A stretch of DNA of 7,060 bases, taken from contig JAHISE010000021.1 of assembly GCA_018818235.1 (NCBI GenBank), positions 1 to 7,060 on the forward strand, in the 5' to 3' direction. Position 1 is the first letter of the stretch; the number at the start of each line of letters is the position of its first letter. The translations under genes were made by a program, and so were the position numbers. Below, piece after piece: positions 6,074-7,060 of the stretch. The notes beneath the pieces are model-generated. The model was not told the origin of the DNA. It saw nothing but the letters and a program-made list of their open reading frames with translations, and ran no database searches. The stretch is from Patescibacteria group bacterium. Lineage in GTDB: Bacteria > Patescibacteriota > Gracilibacteria > Peribacterales > Peribacteraceae.

Positions 6074-6284
6074 GTTTTTAAACAAATATTTTATTTCAAG
6101 CCAATCAGAATAATATTCGCTTATTCGTGCGAATGTTTCTTTTTTAATCAAACTTTAGGAATTGAATTCAAACTTGAGCAAGATATAATATCCGCTCATT
6201 CGTGCGAATGTTTCCTAGAGACAAGATTTACACCATAAACAGAAAATAATCATAAATTTAGGCGATCATTCGTGCGAATGTGAT
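6045..6284. repeat. Array of four palindromic repeats (probable multi-site operator)
   Basis: The 306-bp gap between the unknown gene and the arsR-like gene holds four copies of a 14-bp palindrome, CATTCG-NN-CGAATG. Plus-strand positions are 6054-6067 (centre CA), 6122-6135 (centre TG, first base T), 6197-6210 (TG) and 6267-6280 (TG). Centres are 68, 75 and 70 bp apart. In the first three copies the similarity extends to 27 bp: 6045-6071, 6113-6139 and 6188-6214, with ATATTCGCT-like sequence on the left and TTTC on the right. The fourth keeps only the core and instead has GATC on both sides. The intervening 41-48 bp are AT-rich and unrelated to one another by eye. Placement directly before an ArsR-family gene suggests binding sites for that protein. 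Nothing else is seen in this gap. Confidence 0.85.
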
Positions 6285-6322
6285 CTTTTAAATTCATCGA
6301 AATAGGGTTTCAAATCGATAAC

Positions 6323-6901
6323 CTATCGCTCCGCACCCGCACCTACAAGCTCTTTCTTAAACTTATCACGAAATCTACTAGTGCACTGCGTAGTAATTTC
6401 ACTTTCCACAGCTGACCAATCGGATGCAGTAAGACCTGATTCGGATATATATTCTTTCAGATTAGCCAAATGATTGGGGGCACTATCATCACCATCCATC
6501 TCAACTGCTCCAGACAACATTGTAAACGCTATTGCCCGCCTTATCTGAGACACAGCCTCGCAAACCTCGGCAACACCATCATTATATAAAAGCTTAAGAG
6601 TTTCCCAAATTTGTGGAGAAGGAAGATTATATCTATATACACTAGTGCCATCATTCAAAGATATTTGTGGCAGGTACGTTTGCAGAACAGATACCAATAC
6701 CCTCTGACGTGTTTCGTCCTTTAAACAATAATATACGCTTGCCACAAAATCTGGTTCTTCATGCGGCTGATGTAATGCCAAACCAATGTGCATACCTGCC
6801 TTTTCCACCTTTCTGTTTTTTCTTTTCGGCTTATCTCCACCTGATTCACTGGAATCAACAGCTTGAGCTAAACCGTCAATGGTCTCGTTTATTGTTCGCA
6901 T
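6323..6901 (-). CDS. Hypothetical soluble protein, function unknown
   Basis: I do not recognise this 192-residue protein. Residues 1-35 are polar and probably disordered, with a basic patch KPKRKNRKVEK (24-34). From about residue 50 to the end it looks like an all-helical soluble domain, with no signal peptide, membrane segment or clear catalytic motif. Two Cys residues (59 and 114) lie in helical stretches, and a third is at 173. The ATG at 6901 is preceded by TACAAT and not by a usable Shine-Dalgarno. An AGGAGG exists, but it lies 17 nt upstream, too far for this start, and no other in-frame start codon fits it. The gene stands between a likely transposase (divergent) and the repeat array. 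Coding by length and composition is likely; a nucleic-acid-binding role from the basic patch is only a guess. Confidence 0.6.
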   Translation of the reverse strand: MRTINETIDGLAQAVDSSESGGDKPKRKNRKVEKAGMHIGLALHQPHEEPDFVASVYYCLKDETRQRVLVSVLQTYLPQISLNDGTSVYRYNLPSPQIWETLKLLYNDGVAEVCEAVSQIRRAIAFTMLSGAVEMDGDDSAPNHLANLKEYISESGLTASDWSAVESEITTQCTSRFRDKFKKELVGAGAER

Positions 6902-6910
6902 AGGAACAAA

Positions 6911-6916
6911 ATTGTA
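6911..6916 (-). promoter_or_regulatory. Candidate -10 box of the unknown gene
   Basis: TACAAT on the minus strand ends 9 nt before the ATG at 6901, the same box and spacing as before fumC. A TTGGCA lies upstream at only 14 bp, so the -35 is poor. If used, the leader would be about 2-4 nt long. Confidence 0.35.
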
Positions 6917-7007
6917 TGCCTCCTGACTTCTGCCAACTCTGCTTTGTAAAAAACACCATGGCTTAGACTGGCGAAAAAGTGACGATTGAATCGGATATTG
7001 TCATACT

Positions 7008-7012
7008 AGGGA
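7008..7012 (+). promoter_or_regulatory. Shine-Dalgarno site of the edge transposase-like gene
   Basis: AGGGA lies 6 nt before the ATG at 7019. It supports this ATG as a real start, and contrasts with the leaderless-looking starts of most other genes in the window. Confidence 0.5.
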
Positions 7013-7018
7013 CATACT

Positions 7019-7060
7019 ATGCCCTCCATTCGCACCACAAAAACGTCTTCCGGCGCAACA
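7019..7060 (+). CDS. Start of a probable IS1634-like transposase (truncated by window edge)
   Basis: Only 14 codons are visible, reading MPSIRTTKTSSGAT. This wording, with an I-R-x-x-K-T-x-S-G-A-T pattern at the extreme N-terminus, resembles the start of IS1634/IS4-related DDE transposases as I remember them. The ATG follows a Shine-Dalgarno sequence by 6 nt. The gene is divergent from the unknown protein, with 117 bp between the two starts. An insertion-sequence end should then lie within 6902-7018, but I could not identify an inverted repeat because the other end is outside the window. The catalytic domain is not visible, so this is a recognition of a short leader only. Confidence 0.45.
   Translation, partial: MPSIRTTKTSSGAT

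Noticed and set aside
6045..6284. The four repeats as a short CRISPR array
   Set aside because: Repeats are diverged (the fourth keeps only the core) and the gaps vary from 41 to 48 bp. The palindrome spans nearly the whole conserved core, and no cas gene is present. Placement before an ArsR gene fits operators better.
6264..6284. Copy 4 as an intrinsic terminator of the unknown gene
   Set aside because: The hairpin is AT-containing with a very short loop and is not followed by a T-run on the minus strand. The shared core explains it better as a binding site.
7027..7035. CATTCGCAC as a fifth operator copy
   Set aside because: Only one arm is present, it lies within the transposase-like coding start, and the matching CGAATG arm is missing.

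Overview
The window looks like chromosomal DNA from an uncultured bacterium, most likely a member of the Patescibacteria (Candidate Phyla Radiation), perhaps a Microgenomates-type lineage. The reasons are AT-rich sequence, small gene modules, two unlinked GT-C type membrane glycosyltransferases, a TPR-tailed mannosyltransferase-like protein, an isolated class II fumarase, and spacer-type sequence elements inserted inside a coding region. This placement is inference. The code appears standard: all long frames are intact, stops are TAA or TAG, and the tRNA-Trp has anticodon CCA.

Layout. Positions 1-45 resemble the last bases of a 23S rRNA on the plus strand (tentative). They face a clear tRNA-Trp with encoded CCA on the minus strand (153-229). 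A plus-strand gene (319-1911) encodes a polytopic GT-C/ArnT-like glycosyltransferase with a soluble C-terminal domain. It converges on a minus-strand block that, in transcription order, runs: unknown soluble protein (6901-6323), a 306-bp spacer holding four copies of a palindromic repeat, an ArsR-type winged-helix regulator (6016-5747), a TMTC-like membrane glycosyltransferase with C-terminal TPRs (5724-3970), a mazEF toxin-antitoxin pair (3933-3359), and class II fumarase fumC (3333-2011). The right edge holds the first 14 codons of a plus-strand gene that resembles the start of IS1634-like transposases.

How the parts may work together. The ArsR-like gene sits 22 bp before the glycosyltransferase gene and the two are probably co-transcribed. 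The repeat array (core CATTCG-NN-CGAATG, centres 68, 75 and 70 bp apart) lies directly upstream, and the proximal copy fills the spacer of a candidate promoter. The simplest reading is a multi-site operator through which the regulator controls itself and a surface-glycosylation enzyme. This is the most interesting feature of the window. mazEF carries its own promoter with two TGTATA-type palindromes one helical turn apart. fumC has a candidate promoter inside the 3' end of mazF. Several first genes have a -10-like box only 6-9 nt before the ATG and no Shine-Dalgarno sequence, which suggests leaderless transcripts. mazF and the edge transposase do have Shine-Dalgarno sequences.

The TPR glycosyltransferase gene carries two in-frame foreign-looking inserts in inter-membrane loops: a copy of the dispersed 'SPEPVEG'-type repeat and a short 8-bp tandem repeat.
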